A stretch of 64,000 bases of DNA from Triticum aestivum (lineage: Eukaryota; Streptophyta; Magnoliopsida; Poales; Poaceae): positions 169,474,883-169,538,882 of the forward strand of contig NC_057807.1 in the NCBI RefSeq assembly GCF_018294505.1. The letters are read 5' to 3'. Positions within the stretch are counted from its first letter, which is position 1. Each line of letters opens with the position of its first letter. Shown in pieces: positions 21,364 to 33,621 of this stretch. The notes below the pieces were generated by a model. That model did no database searches and had not been told where the DNA came from. It was given only the letters and a program-made list of their open reading frames with translations. Made by a program: the position numbers and the translations under genes.

Positions 21364-22145
21364 CCTCCTAAGCATATTGTTTTCTCTGAAAAATTTCTGA
21401 AATTTTTAGTAACTTCAAATAAAAGTGAACAAACTTCAATAAGATTGATAGTAACAACTCCCACAAGTGCCTAGAGCCTATATCAAGCATTGGAACTACT
21501 TGGAACCATATAAATTTGACATGCTAGCTCAAGAACATGGTCACCTATGCAGCCTAAATTTGCAATGAATAAAGCACTAGAACAAAAAATAATTGGACCA
21601 ATGGAGGAGTCACATACCAAGGAACAATCTCCCCAAGTAGTTTTGCGAGAGGTGCTTTGAGCAAGGAGATCGAAAATCACAACAACGGGGGCTGGAACTC
21701 GTGCTTGAGTTTGTTTTCCATGTTTGTGTGAGACAGAGGAAGAAGATGGGTGCAGGAATAAGTGGAGGAGGGCCACCGGGGGCCCACGAGGCAGGGGGGC
21801 GCGCCCTCCACCACGTGACCAGGTGGCAGCTCCCCCCGTGGTAATTTTTGCATAGTAAATTCTTAAATATTCCCGAAAAAATCATATTAAATTGGCATGG
21901 CATTCTGAGGACTTTTATTTTCGGGGAATTTTTATATTGCACGGATAAGTCAGTAAACGGACAGAAAAATACTATTTTACGTTATTTCTACTAAATAACA
22001 GAAAATATAAAGAGGGTACAGAAGGTTGTGCTTCTAGTTTCATCCATCTCGTGATCATCAAAATGAACCCACTAACAAGGTTGATCAAGTCTTGTTAACA
22101 AACTCATTCCGAATAATCACGGAACCGGAGAAATTTCGAAGGACA
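21364..22145 (-). other. Spacer between Athila protease and third ORF
   Basis: No protein is recognisable. In an autonomous Athila element more than 3 kb of reverse transcriptase, RNase H and integrase would stand here. A GC-rich patch near 21770-21830 resembles part of the element's own LTR (GGGCCACC...GGGCCCACGAGG). Confidence 0.55.
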
Positions 22146-24968
22146 CTAAGTTACCTCAACGGGGATATGAAAATCCCCAACAATAAGAATATCATACTTT
22201 TTCTTGACAGTAGGGAGAGGAAATTCAAAACCTCCAAATATAATCGATGGAATTTTTCCAATAGAATTGATACTATAAACTTGAGGTTGTTTCCTCGGAA
22301 AATGTACCGTCTGCTCATTGCCATTAACATGAAAAGTGACATTGCCTTTGGTGCAATCAATAACAGCCCCTACAGTATTAAGGAAAGGTCTTCCAAGAAT
22401 AATAGACATACTATCATCCTCGGGAATATCAAGAATAACAAAGTCCGTTAAAATAGTAACGTTTGCAACCACAACAGGCACATCCTCACAAATACTGACA
22501 GGTATAGCAGTTGATTTATCAGCCATTTGCAAAGATATTTCAGTAGGTGTCAACTTATTCAAATCAAGTCTACGATATAAAGAGAGAGGCATAACACTAA
22601 CACCGGCTCCAAGATCACATAAAGCAGTTTTAACATAACTTCTTTTAATGGAGCATGGTATAGTAGGTACTCTGGGATCTCCAAGTTTCTTTGGTATTCC
22701 ACCCTTAAAAGTATAATTAGCAAGCATGGTGGAAATTTCAGCTTCAGGTATCTTTCTTTTATTAGTAATATTATCCTTCATATACTTAGCATATGGATTT
22801 GTTTTGAGCACATCAGTTAATCGCATACGCAAAAAGATGGGTCTAATCATTTCAGCAAAGCGCTCAAAATCCTCATCATCCTTTTTCTTGGATGGTTTCG
22901 GAGGAAAACACATGGGTTTCTGAACCCATGGTTCCCTTTCTTTACCATGTTTCCTAGCAACAAAGTCTCTTTTATCATAACGTTGATTCTTTGATTGTGG
23001 GTTATCAAGATCAACAGCAGGTTCAACTTCTACATCATTATCATTACTAGGTTGAGCATCAACATGAACATTATCATTAACATTATCACTAGGTTCATGT
23101 TCATCACTTGATTGTGTTTCAGCATCAGAAACAGAGATATCATTTGGATTCTCAGGTGGTTCAGCGATAGGTTCACTAGAAGTTTGCAAAGTCCTATCAT
23201 TTTTCTTTTTCTTCCTCTTAGAAGAACTAGGTACATCAATATTGTTTCTCTGAGAATCTTGATCGATTCTCTTAGGGTGGCCTTCAGGATACAAAGGTTC
23301 CTGAGTCATTCTACCAGTTCTAGTAGCCACTCTAACAGCATAATCATTTTTCTTACTATTCATTTCATCAAGCGCTTCTTTTTGAGCTTTAAGTACTTGT
23401 TCTACTTAAGTGGTAACCATAGAAGCATGTTTGCTAACAAGTTTAAGTTCACCTCTAATATCAGCCATATAATCACCCAAGCGTTTAATCATAAAGGTAT
23501 TATGTTTTAATTGTCTACCAAAATAAGCATTAAAGTCATATTGCTTAAACATAAAGTCATCAAACTCATCCAAGCACTGACTAGCAATTTTAGTAGGAGG
23601 GACTTCAGCTTTATCATATCTATAGAGAGAATTTACCTTTACTACCTGTGTTGGGATATCAGGAGGCTCTTCATTAAATAAGTAATTGAGATCATATACT
23701 TCTTCAACAGGCGGTAAATTAAGACCATGTATTTCTTCAATAGGAGGTAAATTCTTAACATCTTCAGCTTTAATACCTTTTTCTTTCATAGATTTCTTTG
23801 CCTCTTGCATATCTTCGGGACTGAGAAATAGAACACCTCTCTTCTTCGGAGTTGGTTTAGGAATAGGCTCAGTAATTGGCTCAGGAACTGGCTCAGGAAG
23901 TAGCGCGGGAGGTGCCCAATTATTTTCATCAGCCAACATATTATCCAATAGAATTTCAGCGTCATCCGGTGTTCTTTCCCTGAAAAGAGAATCAGCACAA
24001 CTATCCAGGTAATCTCTGGAAGCATCAGTTAGTCCATTATAAAAGATATCAAATATTTCAGGTTTCTTAAGAGGATGATCAGGCAAAGCATTAAGTAACT
24101 TGAGAAGCCTCCCCCAAGCTTGTGGGAGACTCTCTTCTTCAATTTGCACAAAATTGTATATTTCCCTCAAAGCAGCTTGTTTCTTATGAGCAGGCAAATA
24201 TTTAGCAGAGAAGTAATAAATCATATCCTGGGGACTTTGCACACAACCAGGATCAAGAGAATTATACCATATCTTAGCATCACCCTTTAATGAGAACGGA
24301 AATATTTTGAGTAAATAAAGGTAGCGCGATCTCTCATTATTAGTAAACAGGACAGCTATATCATTTAACTTAGTAAGATGTGCCACAACAGTTTCAGATT
24401 CATAGCCATAAAAAGGATCAGATTCAACCAAAGTAATTATATCTGGATCAAGAGAAAAATCATAATAATCCTGATCAGGAACACATATAGGTGAAGTAGC
24501 AAAAGCAGGGCCGGGTTTCATTCTACCTCTAAAAGATTCTTTACTCCATTTAACTAGCAACCTCTTAAGTTCATGTTTATCCTGGCAAGCAAGAATAACT
24601 GCAGAAGATTCAGCATCAAAAAGATAACCCTCAGGAATAGCAGGCATAGGTTCATCATCACTAACATCATCGCGTTCAGGTTCAATAGTTTCTCTTTCTC
24701 TAGACCTAGCAATTTTCTCATCAAGAAATTCACCAAGTGGCACAGTAGTATCAAGCATAGAAGTAGTTTCATCATAAGTATCATGCATAGCAGAAGTGGC
24801 ATCATCAATAACATGCGACATATCAGAATCAATAGCAGTAGCAGGTTTAGGTGTCGCAAACTTACTCATAACAGAAGGAGAATCTAGTAAAAGGCTAGAT
24901 GGCAGTTCCTTACCTCCCCTCGTAGTTGAGGGCAAAATAGTAGTTCGATCATCTTTCAAGTTCTTCAT
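22146..24968 (-). pseudogene. gag-pro: Athila Gag-protease polyprotein, one in-frame stop
   Basis: The reverse strand is one frame of 940 codons from the ATG at 24968 (MKNLKDDR) to a TAG at 22146, interrupted only by TAA at 23406-23408 (codon 521). The frame is also open for ten codons upstream, but without an ATG. Residues about 218-300 are the Gag core (FPFSLKGDAKIWYNSL, then REIYNFVQIEEESLPQAWGRL). A Lys-rich, acidic linker follows the stop. The aspartic protease has DLGA at residues 785-788 (ALCDLGAGVSVMP) and a later IILGRPFLN; Leu in place of Thr is usual in Athila. No zinc knuckle is seen. With the stop read through, this would be almost a whole capsid-protease protein. Confidence 0.88.
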
Positions 24969-25017
24969 AGTGTCCGGCAGATATAAATCCCAAGTCACTC
25001 AAAGAATAGAGCTATGC

Positions 25018-25035
25018 TCCCCAGCAACGGCGCCA
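25018..25035 (-). other. Primer-binding site of the Athila element
   Basis: The reverse strand reads TGGCGCCGTTGCTGGGGA, eleven bases after the 5' LTR. It closely resembles the tRNA-Asp-type site used by Athila elements (one base differs from the usual form as I know it). Confidence 0.7.
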
Positions 25036-25046
25036 GAAAAAGGTCT

Positions 25047-26432
25047 TGATAACCCACAAGTATAGGGGATCGCAACAGTTTTCGAGGGTAGAGTATTCAA
25101 CCCAAATTTATTGATTCGACACAAAGGGAGCCAAAGAATATTCTCAAGTATTAGCAGCTGAGTTGTCAATTCAACCACACCTGGAAACTTAGTATCTGCA
25201 GCAAAGTGTTTAGTAGCAAAGTAATATGATAGTAGTGGTAACGGTAACAAAAGTAAAGACAACAAAAGTAATGTTTTTGGTATTTTGTAGAGATTGTAAC
25301 AGTAGCAACAGAAAAGTAAATAAGCGAGAACCAGTATATGGAAAACTCATAGGCACCGTATTAGCGATGGCTAATTATGCCGGATGCGGTTCGTCATGTA
25401 ACAGTCATAACATAGGGTGACACAGAACTAGCTCCAGTTCATCAATGTAATGTAGGCATGTATTCCGTATATAGTCAAACGTGCTTATGGAAAAGAACTT
25501 GCCTCACATCTTTTGTCCTACCCTCCCATGGCAGCAGGGTCCTATTGGAAACTAAGGGATATTAAGGCCTCCTTTTAATAGAGAATCGGAACAAAGCATT
25601 AGCACCTAGTGAATACATGAACTCCTCAAACTATGGTTATCACTGGGAGTGGTCCCGATTATTGTCACTTTGGGGTTGCCGGATCATAACACATAGTAGG
25701 TGACTATAGACTTGCAAGATAGGATCTAGAACACACATATATTCATGAAAACATAATAGGTTCAGATCTGAAATCATGGCACTCGGGCCCTAGTGACAAG
25801 CATTAAGCATAGCAAAGTCATAGGAACATCAATCTCAGAACATAATGGATACTAGGGATCAAACCCTAACAAAACTAACTCGATTACATGATAAATCTCG
25901 TCCAACCCATCACCGTCCGGCAAGCCTACAATGCAATTACTCACGCACGGCGGTGAGCATCATGAAATTGGTGATGGAGGATGGTTGACGATGACGACGG
26001 CGACGAATCCCCCTCTCCGGAGCCCCGAACGGACTCCAGATCAGCCCTCCCGAGAGAGATTAGGGCTTGGCGGCGGCTCCGTATCGTAAAACGCGATGAT
26101 TTCTTCTCCCTGATTTTTTTCTCCCCGGAAGCCAATATATGGAGTTGGAGTTGGCGTCGGAGGGCCACCATGGGGGGCTCCCCCACCCTCGTGAGCAGGG
26201 TGTGGGCCCCCTGGTCTTCATCTTTTGCAAGGATTTTTCTTTATTTTTTCTAAGGTGTTCCGTGGAGTTTCAGGACATTCCGAGAATTTTTGTTTTTTGC
26301 ACAAAAAACAACACCATGGCAGCTCTGCTGAAAACAGCGTCAGTCTGGGTTAGTTCCATTCAAATCATACAAGTTAGAGTCGAAAACAAGGGTAAAAGTG
26401 CTTGGAAAAGTAGATACGACGGAGACGTATCA
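25047..26432 (-). repeat. 5' LTR of the Athila element
   Basis: Begins TGATACGTCTCC on the reverse strand and ends TTATCA. A TATATTGGC box lies near 26131-26142. This copy keeps the CTCCGGAGCCCCGAACGG segment that the other LTR lacks. Confidence 0.93.
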
Positions 26433-27282
26433 TCGGTATGTTACTTGCCCGAGATTCGATCGTCGGTATCTTCATACCTAGTTCAATCTCGTTACTAGCA
26501 AGTCCCTTTACTCATTCCGTAATGTATCATCCCATAACTAACTCATTAGTCACATTTCGTGCAAGTTTATAGTGATGAGCATTACCGAGAGGGCCCGGAG
26601 ATACCTCTCTGATACACAGAGTGACAAATCCTAATCTCGATCTATGACAAGTTAACAAACACCTTCGAAGACACCTGTAGATCATCTTGATAATCACCCA
26701 GTTACGTTGTGAAGTTTGATAGCACACAAGGTGTTCCTACGATATTCGGGAGTTGCATAATCTCATAGTTAGAGGAACATGTATAAGTCATGAAGAGAGC
26801 AATAGCAATAAAACTTAACGATCATTATGCTAAACTAACGGATGGGTCTTGTCCATGACATCATTCTCTAATGATGTGATCCCGTTCATCAAATGACAAC
26901 ACATGTTTATGGTCGGGAAACAAGCTAGTCAAGTAGAGGCATACTAGGGACACTTTGTTTTGTCTATGTATTCACACATGTACTAAGTTTCCGGTTAATA
27001 TAGTTCTAGCATGAATAGTAAACATTTATCATGATATAAGGATATATAAATAACAACTTTATTATTGCCTCTAGGGCTTATTTCCTTCTAATATATCTCG
27101 GAATGGCTATGGAAATGCCATAATAGGTAGGTATGGTGGCTGTTTTGACGAAGGTATATGGTACCGGCGAAAGTTGTGCGACACTAGAGAGGCTAGCAAT
27201 GGTGGAAGGGTGAGAGTGCGTATAATCCATGGAGTCAGCATTAGTCATAAATAACTCACATACTTATTGCAGAAATCTATTA

Positions 27283-27659
27283 GGGGGCGTTTGTTTCTAG
27301 GGACTTTTTTGTTTAGGGACTAGAAAAAGTCCCTCTTAGAGACTTTTTTACCAAACGGGAGGGAATTTTTAGGGACTAAACTAGGCATTTGGGACTAAAT
27401 GAAGAAGACTCTCAAGGAGAGTCTTTTTTGGGACTTTTCCAACAATGCCCCTCCATGCATTCATTGGCCCGCCACTCCATGGTGTTGTTTGATTGTTATT
27501 TTTCTATATACTAGGGGCAACATGGTCATTTAATAACCTCTAGGAAGGGACTAAAGACTTTTTAGTCTTTGGAAACAAACAGGGAGGGACTTTTTAGGGA
27601 CTAGGGACTTTTTAGTTGTGACTAGAAAAAGTCCTAGGACTTATGAACCAAACAGGGCC
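27283..27659. mobile_element. Harbinger-type MITE (377 bp)
   Basis: The element has imperfect terminal inverted repeats: the left end GGGGGCGTTTGTTTC pairs with the right end GAACCAAACAGGGCC. It is flanked by TTA on both sides (27280-27282 and 27660-27662), the target duplication typical of PIF/Harbinger elements. Its interior repeats AGGGACTTTTTAG-like words on both strands and encodes no protein. It sits in the Sabrina-like fragment, whose text resumes on either side. Confidence 0.82.
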
Positions 27660-27662
27660 TTA

Positions 27663-29218
27663 GTCATTGAAACAAAGTACTACGTGCATGCTCCTAGGGG
27701 GATAGATTGGTAGGAAAAGACCATCGCTCGTCCCCGACCGCCACTCATAAGGAAGACAATCAAAAAATATCTCATGCTCCAACTTCGTTACATAATGGTT
27801 CACCATACATGCATGCTACAGGAATCACAAACCTTAACACAAGTATTTCTCCAATCCACAATTAATCACTAGCATGAATTTAATATCACCATCTTTATAT
27901 CTCAAAAGAATCATAAGGAATCAAACTTCTCATAGTATTCAATGCACTTTATATGAAAGTTTTTATTATATCCCTCTTGGATGCCTATCATATTAGGACT
28001 AAATTCATAACAAAAGCAAATTACCATGATGTTTAAAAAGACTCTCAAAATAATATAAGTGAAGCATGAGAGTTCAACAATTTCTATAAAATAAAACCAC
28101 CGCCATGCTCTAAAAAGATATAAGTGAAGCACTAGAGCAAAATTGGCTAGCTCAAAAGATATAAGTGAAGCACATAGAGTATTCTAATAAGTCACGATTC
28201 ATGCATGTCCCTCTCAAAAGGTGTGTACAGAAAGGATGATTATGGAAAACTAAAAAGTAATGACTCATATTATACAAGATGCTCCAAGCAAAACACATAT
28301 CATGTGGTGAATAAAAATATAGCCTCAATTAAAGTTACCAATAGACGAAGACGAAAGAGGGGATGCCTTCCGGGGCATCCACAAGCTTAGGCTCTTGGTT
28401 GTCCTTGAATATTACCTTGGGGTGCCTTGGGGATCCCCAAGCTTAGGATCTTGCCACTCCTTATTCCATAGTCCATCAAATCCTTACCCAAAACTTGAAA
28501 ACTTCACAACACAAAACTCAACAGAAAATCTCATAAGCTCCGTTAGTATAAGAATATAAATCACCAGTTTTGGTACTGTTGTGAACTCATTCTTTATTTA
28601 TATTGGTGTAATATCTACTATATTTCAATTTTTCCATGGTTCATACCCCCCAATACTACCCATAGATTCATCAAAATAAGCAAACAACACATAGAAAAAA
28701 GAATCTGTCAAAAACAGAACAGTCTTTAGCAATCTGTAACTCTCGAATACCTATGTAACTCCAAAAATTCTGAAACATTAGGACAACCTGGTAAATTTGT
28801 GTACCAATCTTGTGCAAAAGGAACAAGATCAAAAGCACGCTTCTGTGAATCATGAAAATTATATTCCTGGGCGCAAAAGTTTCTGTTTTTCAGCAAGATC
28901 AAAACAACTATGACCGTAAGCCATTCCAAAGGTCTTACTTGGCACAAACACTAATTAAAACATAAAAACATCTAACTAAAGGCTAGATGAATTGTTTATT
29001 GCAAAACATCAAGGAAAAATATTGGGTTGTCTCCCAACAAGCGCTTTTCTTTAAAGCCTTTTAGCTAGGCATTGATAATTTCAAAGAAGCTCACATAAAA
29101 TAGAATAATTGAAGGACAAAGAGAGCATCATAAAATAGGTGAGAAACACATCTAAGTCGAAGATACTTCCTATGCATAGGCATTTTATAAGTAAACAAAT
29201 TATCAAGGCAAGCAAAAA
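27663..29218 (-). other. Non-coding part of the Sabrina-like fragment
   Basis: A/T-rich with no credible protein. It contains three copies of ATATAAGTGAAGCA (28053, 28118, 28159), a GATGCC/GGCATC hairpin near 28363-28380 and the perfect palindrome CTTGGGGATCCCCAAG (28426-28441) next to AAGCTTGGGGAT-like purine tracts. Confidence 0.6.
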
Positions 29219-29485
29219 CTAGCTCATGCAAGGAAGAAGAAAGAGACGATAGCAATCTAAACATGAAGAGAGGTAATTTAGTAACATGAGAATTTCTACA
29301 ACCATATCTTCCTCTCTCATAATAATTACATGTAGGTCATAAGCAAATTCAACAATATAGATATCACACAACATATTCTCAACACAATCCACATGCATGC
29401 GAAGTTGACACTCTTCCAAAATAGTGGGATTAACATTAACTAAAGTCATAACCTCTCTAAACCCACTTTTATCAAAAATTTCATA
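29219..29485 (-). pseudogene. C-terminal side of the Sabrina-like ORF, left of the LINE
   Basis: Reverse-strand continuation of the protein at 35223-36082 (SGFREVMTLVNVNPTI, then EECQLRMHVDCVEN and IVEFAYD). The LINE inserted within it; its target duplication falls on the residues at the junction. The frame at the right-hand end as it stands runs into LINE sequence. Function unknown; this protein is common in Triticeae Athila elements. Confidence 0.6.
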
Positions 29486-29689
29486 AGATTGAATATTCTC
29501 TTTTTTTACTATAAAAGTAGGGTAAAAACCCCACTGCAAGTTTTATTAAAATGAAGAAAAAGAACATAAGTCTATCTCAAGGGGCTTGAGGTAAGCCCAG
29601 GGAAAGAGGAAGAAATAAAAGAGAAAGTAAAGAAAAAAGAAACAAAAAAGAAGTAATAAACTAGATCTAAACTATCCTACTCCTATAAT

Positions 29690-32600
29690 TACAAGAAAGA
29701 CTCCAACCAAGCTGAAAATTGTGTGGCAAATTTTTTGCTTCATCCTATATTTTAGTAGCTTTAGCTCCTCCAAGTAAACGAATTTCCAGCCCTAAAATGA
29801 GGGGTTAATATTCTCAAAGATTTTATTGTCTCTAGAAATCTAGATAGCCCAAGACCTAGGATAATAATCTCCATGAAGAAAGGATAATTGAGTTTGTCCT
29901 TAAGATTTTTAAAGGCTCCCAATACCGATAAGATGTGCATTCTGTTAGGGCATATATAATCCAGCATTTGGCTGCAAAGGGGCAACTCCAAAAAAGATGT
30001 GTAGTGTTTCCTCCTATTGACAGTTCCTAACAGCACAATTATATGCTTCCAACTCAAAGTTCCTCCTTGTTAGTAAGTTTCTTGTGTTTACTCGATCATG
30101 CAGCAACATCCAGAAAAAATACCTTGTGCTTTGGTTGGCATGAGTTCTTCGAGATCCAATTGAAATGTGGGGGTGTTTGCTTGTACCCATTTAACACATT
30201 GTATGATTTGATTGAAGAGACGAATTAATTTTCCCATATATAGCTCCATGTGTCCAGCAACTCCAAGTGCCCTGAATTTTGCAGTATGATGTAAATATCT
30301 TCCATTTCTAGAAATTCATCATAAGCTTGAGTTGTCAATGGTAAGTGAAATAAATCTTCAAGGTATTCAGGGTGAATCACTTGATTGACATTTATGGTTG
30401 TATCTCTAGCAAAAGTATGGAGGTGATGAAACTTGTGCTTTATAACAAAATCATGCCAACAGTCATCCAGAAAAGAGCACTTTTCCCATCCCCCATATTA
30501 CATCTCGCAATGGTTTTGTACTGATCAATGAGTGATAAATTTGATTTCCACCAGAATGACCCAACCTTGTTAACACCTGGCTTCCCATCACTATAGTAAG
30601 TCTCCCAAATGAGGTTCACCCATGGTATATCTAGTCTGTTAAAAAACTTGTGAAGATTTTTCATAAGCAAGGTCTTGTTTTATGTGAAAATATCCATAAC
30701 ACCCAGTCCTCCTTGGCTTTTTGGTCTGCAAACAGTTTGCCATGCTACTAGAGCTGGTCTATGATCTTCTAGATTAGGGCCACCCTACAATTAGTGCCTC
30801 GGATATTTTATGATTTTTTGGGAATGATGTAAGTACTGACTTTACTAGAGGTAATCTTCTTGCCTGAGTCATAAAATTTGAAATCCCAGCTAATCTTTTA
30901 GCAATTATTTGGACCAAGGGCAAACATTGCTCGACAGTTGGTTTGTAAATTCCAAGAGGCAATCCCAAGTATGTAAAAGGGAGTTGACCTCTGGTACATT
31001 GTAAGGTGTTGGTGAAGATGCTATCTCTGTCCTCTGCAATGTTAATGGGCACCACAATTGACTTCTCATAATTAACTTTTAACCTTGTGGCTGATGCAAA
31101 AGTATTTAGTAATGATTTGAGACATATGAGCTGCGTGGCATTTGCTTGCATAAAGACCAAAGTGCCATCAACATATTGAATTATTGGGAAATCAGGGCAT
31201 GACTTGACATGTAAAGGAGGAATCAGAAGCCCCAATCTCATAGCCTTATTATGAATGGATTGAAGTAAGTCAGCAGCCAGAACAAAAATCAAGGGTGAAT
31301 ATGGATCACCTTGTCTTACTCCTCTTTTGCAGTAGAATTTTTTCCCACGGACTCCAGTTAATATAACTGCAGATGAGGCAGATGTAAAGATGAGATTCCT
31401 CCAGGAAATCCATTTCCCCCCCCCCAAATTCTTTTGCTCTGAATATATCAATTATTGCCTGATGCTCAATAGTGTCAAAAGCTTTTTCAAAGTATAATTT
31501 AATCACCAACGTTTCCTCTCTTGATTTTTGACACCGATGGATATATTCATAATCCCAACCAAGACAATCCTGGATCATTCTATTTTTGAGAAAACCATAT
31601 TGATTAATGTGAACCATCTGTAGAATCACTCTTTGGAGATTGTTTGCTAACAACTTGGTGATAATTTTAAGAACTCCATTAAGTAAAGAAATTGGTCTGA
31701 GATCATTTGGTGAGAGAGGCACTTCCTTTTTTGGGATCAAGGTAATGAATGAGGTACTAATGCTCACAAGGTTGACATTACCAGCATGGAAAGCCATGAT
31801 AAGTTTAGTAATATCCCCCTGAATAATGTCCCAACAGGCTTTGATAAATTCATTATTGAAACCATATGGACCTGGAGATTTGTCATTTGGAAGATTTTTC
31901 ACTACTTCATAATTTTCCTCTTGGGTAAAAGGTTTCTCCGGGTCTTGGAATATCTGAGGATCAACTCTTGCTCATATAGATCATTTAAATCAAAATGCAT
32001 TTTGTGACCATTGGATTTTCCTAGTCTTTTTTTAAAAGACTCCCAAAGAATAGTAGCCTTTCCTTCATGGTCATTTATTTCCACTTGATCTTCATTTAGA
32101 AGCATTGCAATTTTGTTGTGCCTGTGATTGATAGATGCTTTAGTGTGGAAGAACTTGGTATTCTCATCACCAAACTTGACACCTTTTTATTTTCCCCCTT
32201 TACTTCCAATAAATCTTCTGATTATTTAGCACCACCAACAAGAATTCTTTCAATAGGGACCTATAGTTTGCTTCAAACATTGTGAGGTCTCTATATTCCT
32301 CAATCATGTTCCAAAGAAATATACAAGCATTTACCTCTTCAATCTGCTTTTAAAGACATGAAAGACTCTTGGCCCACAACTTGGGAGCTCTCCTCAAATT
32401 CTTAAATTTCGCATTAATTTTCTTTGCAGGTTTTGTGAAGCCCACAAGTATATTCCAGGCTGCCTGAACAATGTCCTTGAAAGAGCTATGTTTCAACCAA
32501 TAATTTTCAAATCTGAAAACCTTTGACTTTGGAATTTTTGTTCCAATTTGGATCATACATGGAAGGTGATCAGAGATTTTTTTGGCCAAAGGAAGGGTAG

Positions 32601-33247
32601 AGGTGTCAGGGAATGATGTCATCCATGCTGCAGAAGTAAAAAGCTAATCTGAAATTTCAAGAAGAGGACTTTCCTACATGTTACTGTAGCTGAATTGCCT
32701 GCCTTTTAGAGGTAGTTCCACCAAACCTAGTTTACTAATAGCCTCATTGAAAATAATCATTTGCTTGACATACCCTCCAGGTTTTTTCTGTCCTCAGGTG
32801 ATCTGATAAAATTGAAATCCCCCATGATGATCCATTCTATCTCATTAGGCATTTGAATTGAACTAAACCGGTCTATGAATTTCATTTTCTTCAGGATTGC
32901 AAGGACCATAAATATCAGTGAGAACCCAAGAATGTTTAGTGGTGTCATAAGTAAACTGGACTGAGATGAATATTTATTTTGGAATCATCATTGAAAAGAG
33001 TCCCATTCCATGCAGTCAAAATACCTCCAGAGGCCCCAATTGAGGCCAGATATTCAAATTTGTTAAATCTTTGTGGGAAGAATTTCTGGATATATGTAAG
33101 ATCAAAAATCTCTCTTTTAGTTTCCTGAATGCAAACGATACTAGCTCCACTTTCTTCAATGTTTTCCCTGATAGCTTACCATTTATCCGAAGCATTAATA
33201 CCCCTGACATTCTAATTCAAGATATTCCATGACCTATTGTTATTCAT
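29690..33247 (-). pseudogene. LINE ORF2: endonuclease, reverse transcriptase, zf-RVT
   Basis: From the ATG at 33247 (MNNNRSWNIL) the reverse strand gives, in order: an APE-like endonuclease (NVRGINASDKW, IVCIQETKREIFDL, later EIEWIIMGDFNFIRSPEDR), then reverse transcriptase from about 31900 (NDKSPGPYGFNNEF, LRPISLLNGVLKIITK, YGFLKNRMIQD, RQGDPYSPLIFVLAADLL) with the catalytic box changed to YVDG (about 31175-31186), and a C-terminal zf-RVT-like part near 30000-30130 (FFWMLLHDRVNTRNLL). Numerous stops and frameshifts throughout mean it is dead. ORF2 normally nicks the target and primes reverse transcription there. Confidence 0.85.
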
Positions 33248-33621
33248 TAACAAATATGATATGATTTATGTGAAGCACCAAGTACCATTCCTTGGTATTC
33301 TGCCCTATGTTCAAATGTTGTGCACTCTCATAATTTACTTCCGCCATACTCACATCATGGTCAAACAACCAACAACAATCATGGATTCCATGGATAGCAA
33401 AATAAGCCTGTCAATCTTAACCAACATACTGAAGTCATCGGTACATACATAGCATAAGCATGTCCACCTAATATATAACAAAAGATGCCAAATAGTACCA
33501 TAGCCATTCCTATTACACAAACTAACACAAATGGCCTCAGCCAGCCTACAAATCTTATTGTGCCAACTAGAGAAGTGAAGTAGCCCTCTTGTGATATTGG
33601 AGATGTGTTGTGTCTTCATTA

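Larger units (their letters stand above)
16942..26432 (-). mobile_element. Athila-lineage Gypsy retrotransposon, reverse, non-autonomous
   Basis: Complete element with the perfect target duplication TCGGT (16937-16941 and 26433-26437) inside the reverse Copia LTR. On the reverse strand it starts TGATACGTCTCC (26432) and ends ...GGGTTATCA. Internal order: 5' LTR, primer-binding site, gag-protease, a 0.8 kb spacer, a third ORF, about 2 kb of non-coding sequence, polypurine tract and 3' LTR. Reverse transcriptase, RNase H and integrase, which would normally lie between protease and the third ORF, are missing. The LTR and protein types match the Sabrina/Fatima group of Triticeae Athila elements; I do not assign the exact family. 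Confidence 0.92.
12829..27090 (-). mobile_element. Angela/BARE-like Copia retrotransposon, reverse, 5' part, interrupted
   Basis: Reading leftward on the reverse strand: a 5' LTR (27090 to 15878, split by an Athila element), a primer-binding site, a leader of about 1.2 kb, and a gag-pol remnant that ends where element X was inserted. The same genes in the same order, with high similarity, are seen in the forward copy at 40218-63339. The rest of pol and the 3' LTR should lie left of X, outside the window. The right-hand border (27090/27091) meets Sabrina-like sequence; the following ATATA would be the target duplication, which cannot be checked here. Confidence 0.88.
15878..27090 (-). repeat. 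Angela-like 5' LTR, reverse, split by an Athila element
   Basis: The LTR is 15878-16941 plus 26433-27090, about 1.72 kb once the insert is removed, close to the 1.74 kb LTRs of the forward copy. The right end reads (reverse strand) GAAGGAAATAAGCCCTAGAGG, the typical start of this family. Confidence 0.85.

Noticed and set aside
28053..28172. CRISPR-like spacing of a 14-base word
   Set aside because: Three copies, uneven spacing, inside a plant retrotransposon.
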